Source: an uncultured Collinsella sp.
GTDB taxonomy: Bacteria > Actinomycetota > Coriobacteriia > Coriobacteriales > Coriobacteriaceae
Assembly (NCBI GenBank): GCA_900542165.1
Contig: UQMM01000004.1
Location: forward strand, 1 to 64,000
Direction: 5' to 3'
DNA length: 64,000 nucleotides
A program made the position numbers and the translations under genes. The notes beneath the pieces are model-generated. The model saw nothing but the letters and a program-made list of their open reading frames with translations, searched no databases and had not been told where the DNA came from. The stretch's first letter is position 1. Each line of letters opens with the position of its first letter. Of the stretch, positions 34,202 to 42,660 are shown piece after piece.

Positions 34202-35118
34202 CCTTTGACCTGTACGACACCGTCGACTCTTTTATCGCCTATATCGCACGCGTTGAGGGGCTTTCTCCCAACACGGTGACGGCCTATGGCTCGAGACTGG
34301 AGCGCTTTGCTGCCTGGTGCGAGCGCGAGGATATTGATGCTTTCGCTGCCGACGTGCGCACCATTCGTCGCTATCTTGCTGAGCTTTCGCGTGAGCAGGT
34401 GGCTCCCCGAACGCTTGCGGCGCACCTGTCGGCTATCCGATCTCTCTATCGCTGGATGGCTGCCGAGGGGATTGTCGAGGGCGATGCGGTCTCGGCGATC
34501 GCGTCGCCCAAGCTGCCGCGTGACCTGCCGGGCGTCCTTACGACCCAGCAGGTCGAGGCGCTGCTCAAGACGCCTGATACCTCAACACCCGCGGGACTGC
34601 GCGATGCGGCGATGCTCGAGTTGCTCTATGCCTCGGGTGCCCGCATCTCAGAGCTTGCGGCGCTCAATGTGGAATCCATCTCATGGTCCGAGCGCACGCT
34701 GCGCCTGTGGGGCAAGGGGAGCAAGGAGCGTATCGTCCCTCTGTATCGTCGTGCGCTCGATGTGACGCGTCTCTATATTGAAGAGGGGAGGCCGGAGTTG
34801 CTCGCTCGGGCAAAGCGCCGCGACCTCGCTACCGGGCCGCATCCGCTGCTTATATCGGCGCGCGGCAATCGCATGAGCGCCGCGATGCTTCGGCGGCGGT
34901 TCCATACGCTGGCGACGCTCGCCGGCATTCCGGCTGACATCGCCCCGCATGCGATGCGCCATACCTTTGCGACCGACTTGCTCGAGGGCGGTGCGGACCT
35001 GCGCTCGGTTCAAGAGCTGCTAGGTCATGCGAGCCTGTCCACGACGCAGATCTACACGCATCTCACACCCGATCGGCTTAAACGTGCCGTGGCTCAAGCC
35101 CATCCCCGCGGCGAATAG
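34198..35118 (+). CDS. XerC/XerD-type tyrosine recombinase, probable ATA start
   Basis: About 306 residues if it begins at ATA 34198. The conserved N-terminal core-binding segment (FDLYDTVDSFIAYIARVEGL, then SPNTVTAYGSRL) starts upstream of the first standard start, GTG 34276. No ATG, GTG or TTG lies in frame before it. GGAGG ends 9 bases before the ATA, which overlaps the trmFO stop. Catalytic residues are complete: Arg149 (ARISE), Lys in GKGSKERI, HAMRHTF, LGHAS, and Tyr286 (IYTHL). Numbering matches XerD (Arg148, Tyr279). Role: chromosome dimer resolution, inferred. XerC and XerD are not separable here. Confidence 0.85.
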   Translation: MAFDLYDTVDSFIAYIARVEGLSPNTVTAYGSRLERFAAWCEREDIDAFAADVRTIRRYLAELSREQVAPRTLAAHLSAIRSLYRWMAAEGIVEGDAVSAIASPKLPRDLPGVLTTQQVEALLKTPDTSTPAGLRDAAMLELLYASGARISELAALNVESISWSERTLRLWGKGSKERIVPLYRRALDVTRLYIEEGRPELLARAKRRDLATGPHPLLISARGNRMSAAMLRRRFHTLATLAGIPADIAPHAMRHTFATDLLEGGADLRSVQELLGHASLSTTQIYTHLTPDRLKRAVAQAHPRGE

Positions 35119-35167
35119 TGGCTGGGACGTCCCGCGCCGCACTCAGGTGTGTGGTTTTGATTACGGG

Positions 35168-35196
35168 TTGGCAGGAAGAGGTAATCCTGCTATCAT
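35168..35196 (+). promoter_or_regulatory. Promoter for rpsB-tsf
   Basis: TTGGCA (35168-35173), 17 bases, TATCAT (35191-35196). Both hexamers match 5 of 6. Predicted start near 35203, giving a leader of about 135 bases. Confidence 0.75.
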
Positions 35197-35202
35197 TCAT
35201 CG

Positions 35203-35337
35203 GGTTGCTTCACGGCAACAGGTTTTTATCACGCACGCGCGGCTACTTCATACCGTGGTGCCCGGGCTTTGGTAGCACATGTCCGGGTTGGTTTTGGAGG
35301 ATGACCCCGCGCGGAGGCAAACCACAGGAGGTTTAAC
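35203..35337 (+). promoter_or_regulatory. rpsB 5' leader, possible S2 autoregulation
   Basis: The leader is long for a ribosomal protein gene. It contains a GTTGC/GCAAC hairpin near 35204-35220 and several G-rich stretches, with AGGAGG at its end before the rpsB ATG. Autoregulatory S2 leaders are known in other bacteria; whether this is one is not shown. Confidence 0.3.
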
Positions 35338-36066
35338 ATGGCTACCAAGATTAATATCCGCACCCTGCTCGAGGCCGGCTGCCACTTCGGTCACCAGACC
35401 CGTCGCTGGAACCCCAAGATGAAGCCGTTCATCTTCGGTGAGCGCAACGGCATTTACATCCTCGACCTCAAGCAGACCATCCTCGACGCCGACCAGGCTT
35501 ACACCTTCGTCAAGAACGTCGCCAAGGGTGGCAACGTGCTGTTCGTCGGCACCAAGAAGCAGGCTCAGGAGGCCGTCAAGAACGCCGCTGAGCGCGCCAA
35601 CATGCCTTACATCAACCAGCGTTGGCTCGGCGGCATGCTGACCAACTTCGTCACCATCCGCTCCCGCATCAACCGCATGGAGGAGCTCGAGGCCATGGTC
35701 GAGGACGGCCGCATGGCAGTGCTCCCCAAGAAGGAGCAGGCTGTGCTCGGTAAGGAGCTCACCAAGCTCCAGACCAACCTCGGTGGCGCCCGCGACATGA
35801 AGGGTCTGCCCCAGGCTCTCTTCGTCATCGACACCAAGCGCGAGGAGAACGCTATCAAGGAGGCCCAGCGCCTGAACATCCCCGTCGTCGCTCTGATCGA
35901 CACCAACTCCGATCCCGACGAGGTCGAGTACGGCATCCCCTGCAACGATGACGCTATCTCCGCTGTCACCCTTATGTGCGAGCTCATGGCTGACGCCTGC
36001 CTCGCTGGCTCCGGCAAGGAGCAGGTCTCCGAGGCCGAGATGGCCGCTGAGCCCAAGGCCGAGTAA
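35338..36066 (+). CDS. rpsB: Small ribosomal subunit protein uS2
   Basis: 242 residues. INIRTLLEAGCHFGHQTRRW, MKPFIFGERNGIYILDLKQT, VLFVGTKKQAQEAVKNAAER, RWLGGMLTNF and PVVALIDTNSDPDEVEYGIP cover S2 fully. A short acidic tail (EAEMAAEPKAE) ends it. AGGAGG sits 7 bases before the ATG. tsf follows, as in most bacteria. Confidence 0.99.
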   Translation: MATKINIRTLLEAGCHFGHQTRRWNPKMKPFIFGERNGIYILDLKQTILDADQAYTFVKNVAKGGNVLFVGTKKQAQEAVKNAAERANMPYINQRWLGGMLTNFVTIRSRINRMEELEAMVEDGRMAVLPKKEQAVLGKELTKLQTNLGGARDMKGLPQALFVIDTKREENAIKEAQRLNIPVVALIDTNSDPDEVEYGIPCNDDAISAVTLMCELMADACLAGSGKEQVSEAEMAAEPKAE

Positions 36067-36111
36067 ATCAGTCTTAGTTAATTCTTTTTCATCTCTTTGA
36101 AAGGAACCACA

Positions 36112-36981
36112 ATGGCCCAGATTACCGCCGCTATGGTCAAGCAGCTCCGCGAGATGACCGACTCCCCGATGATGGAGTGCAAGAAGGCTCTCGTCGAGGC
36201 TGACGGCGACATGGACGCCGCTGTCGACGTTCTGCGCAAGAACGGCCTCGCCAAGGCTGCCAAGAAGGCTGGCCGTGAAACCAACGAGGGCGCTGTCGCC
36301 GCGTTCGTCTCCGAGGACGGCAAGACCGGCGCTCTGCTCGAGCTCTCCTGCGAGACCGACTTCGTCGGCTCCAACGCCAAGTTCACCGGCTTTGCTTCCA
36401 AGGTCGCTGAGGTTGTCGCTACCACCGAGCCTGCTGACGTCGACGCTCTGCTCGAGAAGCCGATGGGCGAGGAGACCGTTTCCTCCGAGCTCACCGAGAT
36501 GATTCACATCATGGGCGAGAACATGAAGATCTCCCGTTTCGCCGCCCGCAAGGCTCAGAACGGCGCTCTCGCTTCTTACATCCACATGGGTGGTAAGATC
36601 GGCGTTCTCGTCGAGTTCGCTTTCGAGAAGGCCGAGACCGCTCAGGCTGAGTCCTTCAAGACCTTTGCTCACGACGTTGCCCTTCAGGTTGCCGCCGTCG
36701 CCCCGATCTGCGCTACCCGCGATCAGGTTCCGGCCGAGACCGTCGAGCACGAGAAGCAGATCTACATGGCTCAGGCTGCCGAGTCCGGCAAGCCCGAGGC
36801 TATCCAGGAGAAGATGGCTGTTGGCCGTCTGGAGAAGTTCTACAAGCAGTCCGTGCTCACCGAGCAGGAGTTCATCAAGGACAGCTCCCTCACCATCAAG
36901 AAGTACGCTGAGCAGGTCTCCAAGGAGCTCGGCGACACCATTACCGTCGTTGCCTTTGACCGTCTGGTCCGTGGCGAGTAA
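36112..36981 (+). CDS. tsf: Elongation factor Ts
   Basis: 289 residues. EF-Ts releases GDP from EF-Tu. The signature LREMTDSPMMECKKALVEAD and the conserved ETDFVGSNAKF are clear, and two dimerisation domains plus the C-terminal module are present. The ATG at 36112 has AAAGGA upstream; an ATG five codons earlier lacks one. Co-transcribed with rpsB and ended by a good terminator. Confidence 0.99.
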   Translation: MAQITAAMVKQLREMTDSPMMECKKALVEADGDMDAAVDVLRKNGLAKAAKKAGRETNEGAVAAFVSEDGKTGALLELSCETDFVGSNAKFTGFASKVAEVVATTEPADVDALLEKPMGEETVSSELTEMIHIMGENMKISRFAARKAQNGALASYIHMGGKIGVLVEFAFEKAETAQAESFKTFAHDVALQVAAVAPICATRDQVPAETVEHEKQIYMAQAAESGKPEAIQEKMAVGRLEKFYKQSVLTEQEFIKDSSLTIKKYAEQVSKELGDTITVVAFDRLVRGE

Positions 36982-37005
36982 ATAAGCTCTTGTAGCTGGT
37001 AATGA

Positions 37006-37039
37006 GCAGGCTGTGGGTTTTACTCACAGCCTGCTTTTT
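37006..37039 (+). terminator. Terminator after tsf
   Basis: GCAGGCTGTG pairs with CACAGCCTGC around a T-rich loop, followed by TTTTT. Confidence 0.88.
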
Positions 37040-37060
37040 CATGGCTCCCCGTTAAGCCTT

Positions 37061-37069
37061 TGATATTAT
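37061..37069 (+). promoter_or_regulatory. Extended -10 promoter for pyrH
   Basis: TGA-TATTAT is an extended -10 with no clear -35. It lies 30 bases before pyrH and after the tsf terminator, so it is the best candidate for driving the pyrH-to-proS genes. Confidence 0.4.
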
Positions 37070-37098
37070 GTTATGAGTCTAATTAAAGGAGGATCGCT

Positions 37099-37821
37099 TT
37101 GTCCGACATCCGATATAAACGCGTGCTTCTGAAGCTCTCCGGTGAAGCGCTGATGGGCGATGGCAACTACGGCATCGACCCCAAGGTTACCGATCATCTT
37201 GCCAAGCAGGTCAAGGAGCTGCTCGCCGTTGGTCATGAGGTCGGCGTCGTTGTCGGCGGCGGCAATATTTTCCGCGGCATGGCCGGCGCCGCCGGTGGTA
37301 TGGACCGCGCTCAGGCCGATTACATGGGCATGCTCGCTACCGTTATGAACGCGCTTGCCCTGCAGGATGCCTTCGAGCACAACGATGTTCCCTGCCGCGT
37401 GATGAGCGCTATCCAGATGAACGAGATCTGCGAGCCCTATATTCGCCGTCGCGCCATCAACCACCTGTCCAAGGGCAACGTCGTTATCTTTGCCGCCGGA
37501 TCGGGTAATCCGTACTTTACGACTGACACCGCCGCGGCCCTTCGCGCCTGTGAGATCGGTGCCGAGATTCTGATTAAAGCCACCAAGGTTGATGGCATCT
37601 ACGACAAGGATCCCGTCAAGTGCGCTGACGCCGTCCGCTTTGACAAGATCACCTATCACGAGGTGCTCGTTCGAGGCCTGCAGGTTATGGATTCCACGGC
37701 TACGGCTCTTTGCCAGGACAACCGTATGCCCATTTTGGTCCTCAACATCGATGGCGAGGACACCGTCAAGCGCGCGCTCGCGGGTGAGCCCGTCGGCACG
37801 CTCGTCTATCAGGAGGATTAA
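37099..37821 (+). CDS. pyrH: UMP kinase
   Basis: 240 residues, amino-acid-kinase fold. RVLLKLSGEALMGD binds phosphate; VVVGGGNIFRG, DYMGMLATVMNALALQDAFE and DGIYDKDPVKCADAVRFDKI are family blocks. It makes UDP from UMP. The TTG start follows AAAGGAGG by 6 bases. pyrH-frr after rpsB-tsf is a widely conserved order. frr begins 2 bases after the stop. Confidence 0.98.
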   Translation: MSDIRYKRVLLKLSGEALMGDGNYGIDPKVTDHLAKQVKELLAVGHEVGVVVGGGNIFRGMAGAAGGMDRAQADYMGMLATVMNALALQDAFEHNDVPCRVMSAIQMNEICEPYIRRRAINHLSKGNVVIFAAGSGNPYFTTDTAAALRACEIGAEILIKATKVDGIYDKDPVKCADAVRFDKITYHEVLVRGLQVMDSTATALCQDNRMPILVLNIDGEDTVKRALAGEPVGTLVYQED

Positions 37822-37823
37822 GC

Positions 37824-38360
37824 ATGGCAGAGAACATCACCGCCCACATGGACAAGTCACTCGAGTCCCTCAAGCATAACTTCTCCAAGGTCCGCACTGG
37901 CCGCGCTAACGCCAACATCCTGTCTGACATCACCGTTGACTACTATGGTGTTGCCACGCCCGTCACGCAGGTTGCCGCCGTTAAGACCCCCGAGGCCCAC
38001 ATGCTGCTTATCGAGCCGTGGGATAAGGCGCTCATCAATGCCATCGTCAAGGCCATCAGTGCCTCCGACCTGGGTATTACCCCCAACTCCGATGGTACCG
38101 TCGTGCGTCTGCCGTTCCCGGCTCCCACCGAGGAGCGTCGTCGCGAGCTCGTTAAGGAGTGCCGCGAGTACGCCGAGCAGGCCAAGGTCTCCATCCGTAA
38201 CATCCGTCGCGACTTTAACAACAAGCTCGAGCGCGACGAGGAGCTCACCGAGGACGATGTCCGTCGCGAGCAGGCCAAGGTCCAGAAGCATACCGATGAG
38301 TATGTTGCCAAGGTCGAGGAGCTTCTGAAGGAAAAAGAAGCCGAGGTCATGGAGATCTAA
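37824..38360 (+). CDS. frr: Ribosome recycling factor
   Basis: 178 residues. RRF splits the post-termination ribosome with EF-G. Blocks: SLESLKHNFSKVRTGRANAN, LLIEPWDKALINAIVKAISA, NSDGTVVRLPFPAPTEERRR and QAKVSIRNIRRDFNNK. The length is slightly shorter than the usual 185. Clear three-helix-bundle sequence. Confidence 0.98.
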   Translation: MAENITAHMDKSLESLKHNFSKVRTGRANANILSDITVDYYGVATPVTQVAAVKTPEAHMLLIEPWDKALINAIVKAISASDLGITPNSDGTVVRLPFPAPTEERRRELVKECREYAEQAKVSIRNIRRDFNNKLERDEELTEDDVRREQAKVQKHTDEYVAKVEELLKEKEAEVMEI

Positions 38361-38361
38361 G

Positions 38362-39156
38362 GTGCAATACGACGAGCATAAACTGGTCGAGTACTTTGCC
38401 GACGCCCCTGCGGGCGTCGGTTTTTCCGACCTTGACCTCAATAACATTCCGCACCATATTTCGTGCATCATGGACGGCAACGGCCGTTGGGCCACGGCGC
38501 GCGGTCTTGCCCGCACCGAAGGCCACAAGGCCGGCATCGTCTCGCTGCGCGAGATCATTACCGCCTGCGTGCGCCTGGGCGTCGACGTGCTTTCGGCTTA
38601 TGCGTTTTCGACCGAAAACTGGAATCGCCCGCAGCACGAAGTCAACGTTCTGATGCACCTGTTTGCCAAGACGTTTATCGATGAGCTGCCGCTGCTTAAG
38701 CGCGAGAACGTTCGCGTTGTCTTTTTGGGCGATATTTCCGCGCTGCCCAAGAAGACCCGCGACGTCTTTGAGCGCGGCCTTGCCGAGTGCGCCGACCATA
38801 CCGGTATGACGCTGGCACTGGCCGTTAACTACGGTGCCCGTGCTGAGATCACCCGCGCTGTCCGCCAGATCGCACTTGATGCGGCTGCCGGCAAGATTGA
38901 TCCCGCCGCGGTTGACGACAATATGGTGGCTTCGCACCTGTACACCGCTGGGCTGCCCGATCCGGAGCTTGTGATTCGCACCTCCGGCGAGCTTCGTCTT
39001 TCGAATTATCTGTTGTGGCAGGTTGCCTATTCCGAGTTCTATGTCACCGATACCTATTGGCCTGACTTTGACCGCTGGGGCCTTGTCGACGCCATTTTGG
39101 CCTACCAGGGTCGCGACCGTAGGTTTGGTGGACTGAGCAAGACCGAGGAGGCTTAA
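38362..39156 (+). CDS. uppS: Undecaprenyl diphosphate synthase
   Basis: 264 residues. It makes the C55 carrier lipid for wall synthesis. Motifs: HHISCIMDGNGRWATARGL (catalytic Asp), GHKAGIVSLREI, VDVLSAYAFSTENWNRP, LALAVNYGARAEITRAVRQI and PDPELVIRTSGELRLSNYLL. About 30 residues precede the usual first motif. The GTG start is 1 base after frr's stop with AAGG-like coupling. It heads the uppS-cdsA-dxr-rseP-ispG block. Confidence 0.97.
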   Translation: MQYDEHKLVEYFADAPAGVGFSDLDLNNIPHHISCIMDGNGRWATARGLARTEGHKAGIVSLREIITACVRLGVDVLSAYAFSTENWNRPQHEVNVLMHLFAKTFIDELPLLKRENVRVVFLGDISALPKKTRDVFERGLAECADHTGMTLALAVNYGARAEITRAVRQIALDAAAGKIDPAAVDDNMVASHLYTAGLPDPELVIRTSGELRLSNYLLWQVAYSEFYVTDTYWPDFDRWGLVDAILAYQGRDRRFGGLSKTEEA

Positions 39157-39158
39157 TC

Positions 39159-40073
39159 GTGTCCGAACGTCCCAAGGCATCCGCTCCCAAGGCGCCTACT
39201 TCCGCGATGCCCGCGCGTAAGGCAGCCCCTGCAGGGGCGCCTGCAGCGAAGGGCAGCTCCGGTTCATGGCTGGCGGGCTTTATCACCCGCGCTGCCGCCG
39301 GTATCGTCTATGCCGTTGTATTTATCCTGTGCCTGGTTTTGGGTATTGTGCCCACGGCAATCTTCGTGTCCGTCATGAGCGGTCTGTGCTGCTATGAATT
39401 CTTCCGCATGACGAGGCTCGACGGCAAGGTTGCCAACGAGCGCCTTGGTATTGCTGCCGCTGTGCTCTTTCCGCTCTCGGCACTGGGCGATTCGCTGCTG
39501 TTGAATGCCTTGCTGTTCGCTTTGATGCTTGCGGTTGGTATCTGGTATGTCTGGTCTCCGCGCACTCGCATCTCTGACGTTGCCGTGACGCTCATGGGCC
39601 CTATCTACACTGGCTTTATGCTGTCGGCTATCGTGCTGCTGCGCGATGCCGTGCCCGGTTTTGCCGGCGCCCTGCTTTCGGTGGGCGTTTGCGCGTCCCT
39701 TTGGGTCTCCGACTCGTTTGCCTACATCGTGGGCAGCCGCATCGGCAAGCATAAGATGGTTCCCAAGATCTCTCCCAAAAAGAGCTGGGAAGGCTTTGTC
39801 GGCGGCATCTTGGGGTCAGTCTTGATCTGGCTCATCCTGTGGGCAACGCACTTCTATAAGCTGAGCCTGCCCTATGCACTGCTGTGCGGCGTGGTCGTCT
39901 CCATCCTGGGCGTTATCGGCGACCTCATCGAGTCGCGTATCAAGCGCGGCGTTGGCGTCAAAGATTCCGGCAATCTCATCCCGGGCCACGGCGGCATGCT
40001 CGACCGCAGCGATTCGCTCATCTTTGGCTGCATTACCGCGCAGCTGCTGCTGATGATCGGAGGCGTGCTGTAA
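39159..40073 (+). CDS. cdsA: Phosphatidate cytidylyltransferase
   Basis: 304 residues with about eight membrane helices. It makes CDP-diacylglycerol for phospholipid synthesis. The CTP-transferase signature is present: KDSGNLIPGHGGMLDRSDSL near the C-terminus, with SPKKSWEGFVGGILGS before it. The first 35 residues are Ala/Pro/Lys-rich and probably disordered. The GTG start is 2 bases after uppS; its stop overlaps dxr by one base. Confidence 0.96.
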   Translation: MSERPKASAPKAPTSAMPARKAAPAGAPAAKGSSGSWLAGFITRAAAGIVYAVVFILCLVLGIVPTAIFVSVMSGLCCYEFFRMTRLDGKVANERLGIAAAVLFPLSALGDSLLLNALLFALMLAVGIWYVWSPRTRISDVAVTLMGPIYTGFMLSAIVLLRDAVPGFAGALLSVGVCASLWVSDSFAYIVGSRIGKHKMVPKISPKKSWEGFVGGILGSVLIWLILWATHFYKLSLPYALLCGVVVSILGVIGDLIESRIKRGVGVKDSGNLIPGHGGMLDRSDSLIFGCITAQLLLMIGGVL

Positions 40074-41260
40074 TGGCTTATCAGACCACCTACGGTCCCG
40101 ACGGGCGTCTTCGTGTTGCCGTTCTGGGCTGTACTGGTTCTATCGGCACTCAGGCGCTCGATGTGTGCCGTCAGCATGCCGATCGCCTGCAGGTGACGGC
40201 GCTGTCCGTTAATTCCAGCACCTCCGAGCTCGTTGCCGCTGCCCGTGAGTTCTCGGTTCCGGCGGTTGCCGTGGCGGACGCCTCCCATGGCGCCGACGCC
40301 GTGCTGCAGGAACTGCCCGAGGGCACGGAGCTCGGAATTGGCGCGCAGGCCGTGTGCGAGCTCGCATGCCGCGATGATGTCGACTGCGTGCTCGTGGCCA
40401 TCGTGGGCGCTGCCGGTCTCGAGGCGAGCCATGCTGCCCTGACCTCGAACAGGCGTCTTGCCCTGGCCAACAAGGAATCGCTCGTCGTCGGTGGCGATCT
40501 GCTTATGCCGTTGGCGCAGCCGGGCCAGCTTATCCCGGTCGACTCCGAGCATTCTGCCATCTACCAGTGCTATCTGGGCGAGAATCCGCGCGAGGCTCAC
40601 TGCATTTGGCTTACCTGCTCGGGCGGCCCGTTCTTTGGCCGCACGCGTGAAGAGCTCGATCGCGTGACGCGCGCCGATGCCCTGGCGCATCCTACGTGGG
40701 CTATGGGTGCCAAGATTACGATTGACTCCGCCACCCTTATGAACAAAGGTCTGGAGCGTATCGAGGCCATGCATCTGTTTGGATGCGATCTCGATTTCAT
40801 TAACGTGGTCGTCCAGCGCCAGTCTAAGATTCACTCCATGGTCGAGTTTGCCGACGGCTCTGTGATGGCGCATCTCGGTGCCTCCGACATGCGCATTCCC
40901 ATTCAGTTTGCTTTCTCGTATCCTGAGCGTTGGGATACGCCGGCTCCGCGTATCGACTTCCGCGAGTTGGGGCAGCTTACCTTTGACGCGGCCGACATGG
41001 ATACCTTCCGCTGCCTTGCGCTGGCCGAACGTGCCGGCAAGACGGGCGGCACCATGCCGTGCGTGCTCAATGCCGCCAACGAGGTGGCCGTTGATGCCTT
41101 CCTGCATGATGGCTGCAGTTTTACCGATATCGACCGCATTGTGGAATCCTGCATGGACGCTCACGATGCGCAGACGGTCGATTCGTTTGATCAGCTTCGC
41201 GAAATCGATGCGTGGGCGCGTGAAAAGGCCGCGCAGGTGCTCGCTGCAACCCGTTCTTAA
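40073..41260 (+). CDS. dxr: 1-deoxy-D-xylulose-5-phosphate reductoisomerase
   Basis: 395 residues, second step of the MEP isoprenoid pathway (NADPH-dependent). VAVLGCTGSIGTQALDVC is the NADPH-binding motif. ALANKESLVVGGDLL, PVDSEHSAIYQCY, LTCSGGPFFGRT and MGAKITIDSATLMNKGLERI are typical. I start at ATG 40073, which overlaps the cdsA stop and has GGAGG upstream; the longer open frame upstream lies inside cdsA. Confidence 0.97.
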   Translation: MAYQTTYGPDGRLRVAVLGCTGSIGTQALDVCRQHADRLQVTALSVNSSTSELVAAAREFSVPAVAVADASHGADAVLQELPEGTELGIGAQAVCELACRDDVDCVLVAIVGAAGLEASHAALTSNRRLALANKESLVVGGDLLMPLAQPGQLIPVDSEHSAIYQCYLGENPREAHCIWLTCSGGPFFGRTREELDRVTRADALAHPTWAMGAKITIDSATLMNKGLERIEAMHLFGCDLDFINVVVQRQSKIHSMVEFADGSVMAHLGASDMRIPIQFAFSYPERWDTPAPRIDFRELGQLTFDAADMDTFRCLALAERAGKTGGTMPCVLNAANEVAVDAFLHDGCSFTDIDRIVESCMDAHDAQTVDSFDQLREIDAWAREKAAQVLAATRS

Positions 41261-41285
41261 CCCATAAGGATTGCTTTTTCGTTTT

Positions 41286-42647
41286 ATGGATACTGTTCTG
41301 AGCGTTCTCTCATCGGTCTTTTGGGGCCTGCTGATGCTTTCCGTCCTCGTGTTTTTGCACGAGGGCGGCCACTTTTTGGCGGCGCGTGCCTGTGGCGTCC
41401 GGGTGACCGAGTTCTTTTTGGGCCTGCCGTGTCGCTTTGATATTCACCACACGTCGCGTCGTATCGGCACCAAGTTTGGCGTGACGCCGCTGTTGCTGGG
41501 TGGGTATGCTGCCATCTGTGGCATGGATCCGACCGATGTCTCGTGTTCCGATCGCGTGCTCGCGGTCATCTATCGTCACGGCCGTGTGACGGTGGCCGAT
41601 CTTGCCGTCGAGCTCGAGCTGTCCGAGGAGGATGTCCTCGAGGCCTGTGCTTTGCTGTTGGGCTGGGGCTCCATCGCTCCCTGGTATGAAGAAGGGGAAA
41701 AGCCTTCGCCCAGTTACTATCCCACCAAGTACCAGACCCTGCCGCGTGATGCGGCGGGTTATACCACCTTTGATGGCCGTCGGTTCGATCGCGAGCACGC
41801 GACTGCCGAGGGCGATGTATGGGAGCTGCCGTGCGGCGAGGCCGAATTCCTTGCACGCGAGCGCTCGCACACCTATTTGGGCCAGGGCTTTGTCAAGCGT
41901 GCCTTTATGCTGCTTGCGGGCATTATCGTCAATATCTTGACGGGCTTTTTGCTCCTTATGAGCATCTATTCCATCGCAGGTGTCACGGTGCCGGTGGATA
42001 CCAATGTGATTGGCCAGGTTGACGAAGGCTCGATTGCCGCCGCGGCGGGAATCGAGGGCGGCGACGCGATCCTTTCGGTCGACGGAGTATCGTGCTCTAC
42101 CTGGATGGACGTTTACGATGCCATCGGCAAGGCTGCCGGTAAGGACGATATCGCCATCGAGTACGAGCGTGACGGCAAGCAGCATTCGACCACGGTTGCG
42201 CTCAAAGAGGATGAGCGCCTCGGTGTGTATGCCTCTACGCAGGTGGTCCGTTTAGACCCCATCACGTCGGCTCGTCTGTCGTTCTCCTATGTCGTGCAGA
42301 CAGCGGAGGGCGTGATGCGCCTTCTCCAGCCGCAGCATACGATGGAGATTCTCGATCAGTCCTCTTCGATTGTGGGTATTAGCGTTATGTCCTCACAGGC
42401 TGCTGCTGCCGGCCCTGCCACGTTCCTTTCGTTTGCCGCCCTCATATCGTTCTCGCTTGGCTTTATGAACCTGCTGCCCATCCCGCCGCTCGATGGCGGT
42501 AAGCTGGTCATCGAGATCATTCAAAAGATTGCGGGCCGCGAGCTTCCGCTCAAGGTCCAGACGATTGTGAGCTATGTGGGCATCGCGCTCTTTGCGCTGC
42601 TGTTTGTCTATATGCTTCGTTCCGACATCCTTCGATTTATTCTGTAG
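41286..42647 (+). CDS. rseP: RseP-type site-2 protease with large cytoplasmic insert
   Basis: About 453 residues. Zinc metalloprotease of family M50: H25-E-G-G-H29 in the first helix, LLLGGYAAICGMD, MLLAGIIVNILTGF (the usual AGPxxN is AGIIVN here), a PDZ domain (VIGQVDEGSIAAAAGIEGGD) and the second metal motif LPIPPLDGGKL. Between residues 82 and 195 is an insert of about 110 residues, where 20-30 is usual. Part of it (RVTVADLAVELELSEEDVLE) looks helix-turn-helix-like. The ATG at 41286 is chosen; TTG 41271 directly abuts AAGGA. The place between dxr and ispG is conserved. Confidence 0.92.
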   Translation: MDTVLSVLSSVFWGLLMLSVLVFLHEGGHFLAARACGVRVTEFFLGLPCRFDIHHTSRRIGTKFGVTPLLLGGYAAICGMDPTDVSCSDRVLAVIYRHGRVTVADLAVELELSEEDVLEACALLLGWGSIAPWYEEGEKPSPSYYPTKYQTLPRDAAGYTTFDGRRFDREHATAEGDVWELPCGEAEFLARERSHTYLGQGFVKRAFMLLAGIIVNILTGFLLLMSIYSIAGVTVPVDTNVIGQVDEGSIAAAAGIEGGDAILSVDGVSCSTWMDVYDAIGKAAGKDDIAIEYERDGKQHSTTVALKEDERLGVYASTQVVRLDPITSARLSFSYVVQTAEGVMRLLQPQHTMEILDQSSSIVGISVMSSQAAAAGPATFLSFAALISFSLGFMNLLPIPPLDGGKLVIEIIQKIAGRELPLKVQTIVSYVGIALFALLFVYMLRSDILRFIL

Positions 42648-42660
42648 GGGAGTGTTTGGA

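Noticed and set aside
34276..35118. Xer recombinase starting at GTG 34276
   Set aside because: Would drop about 26 conserved N-terminal residues; kept only as an alternative start.
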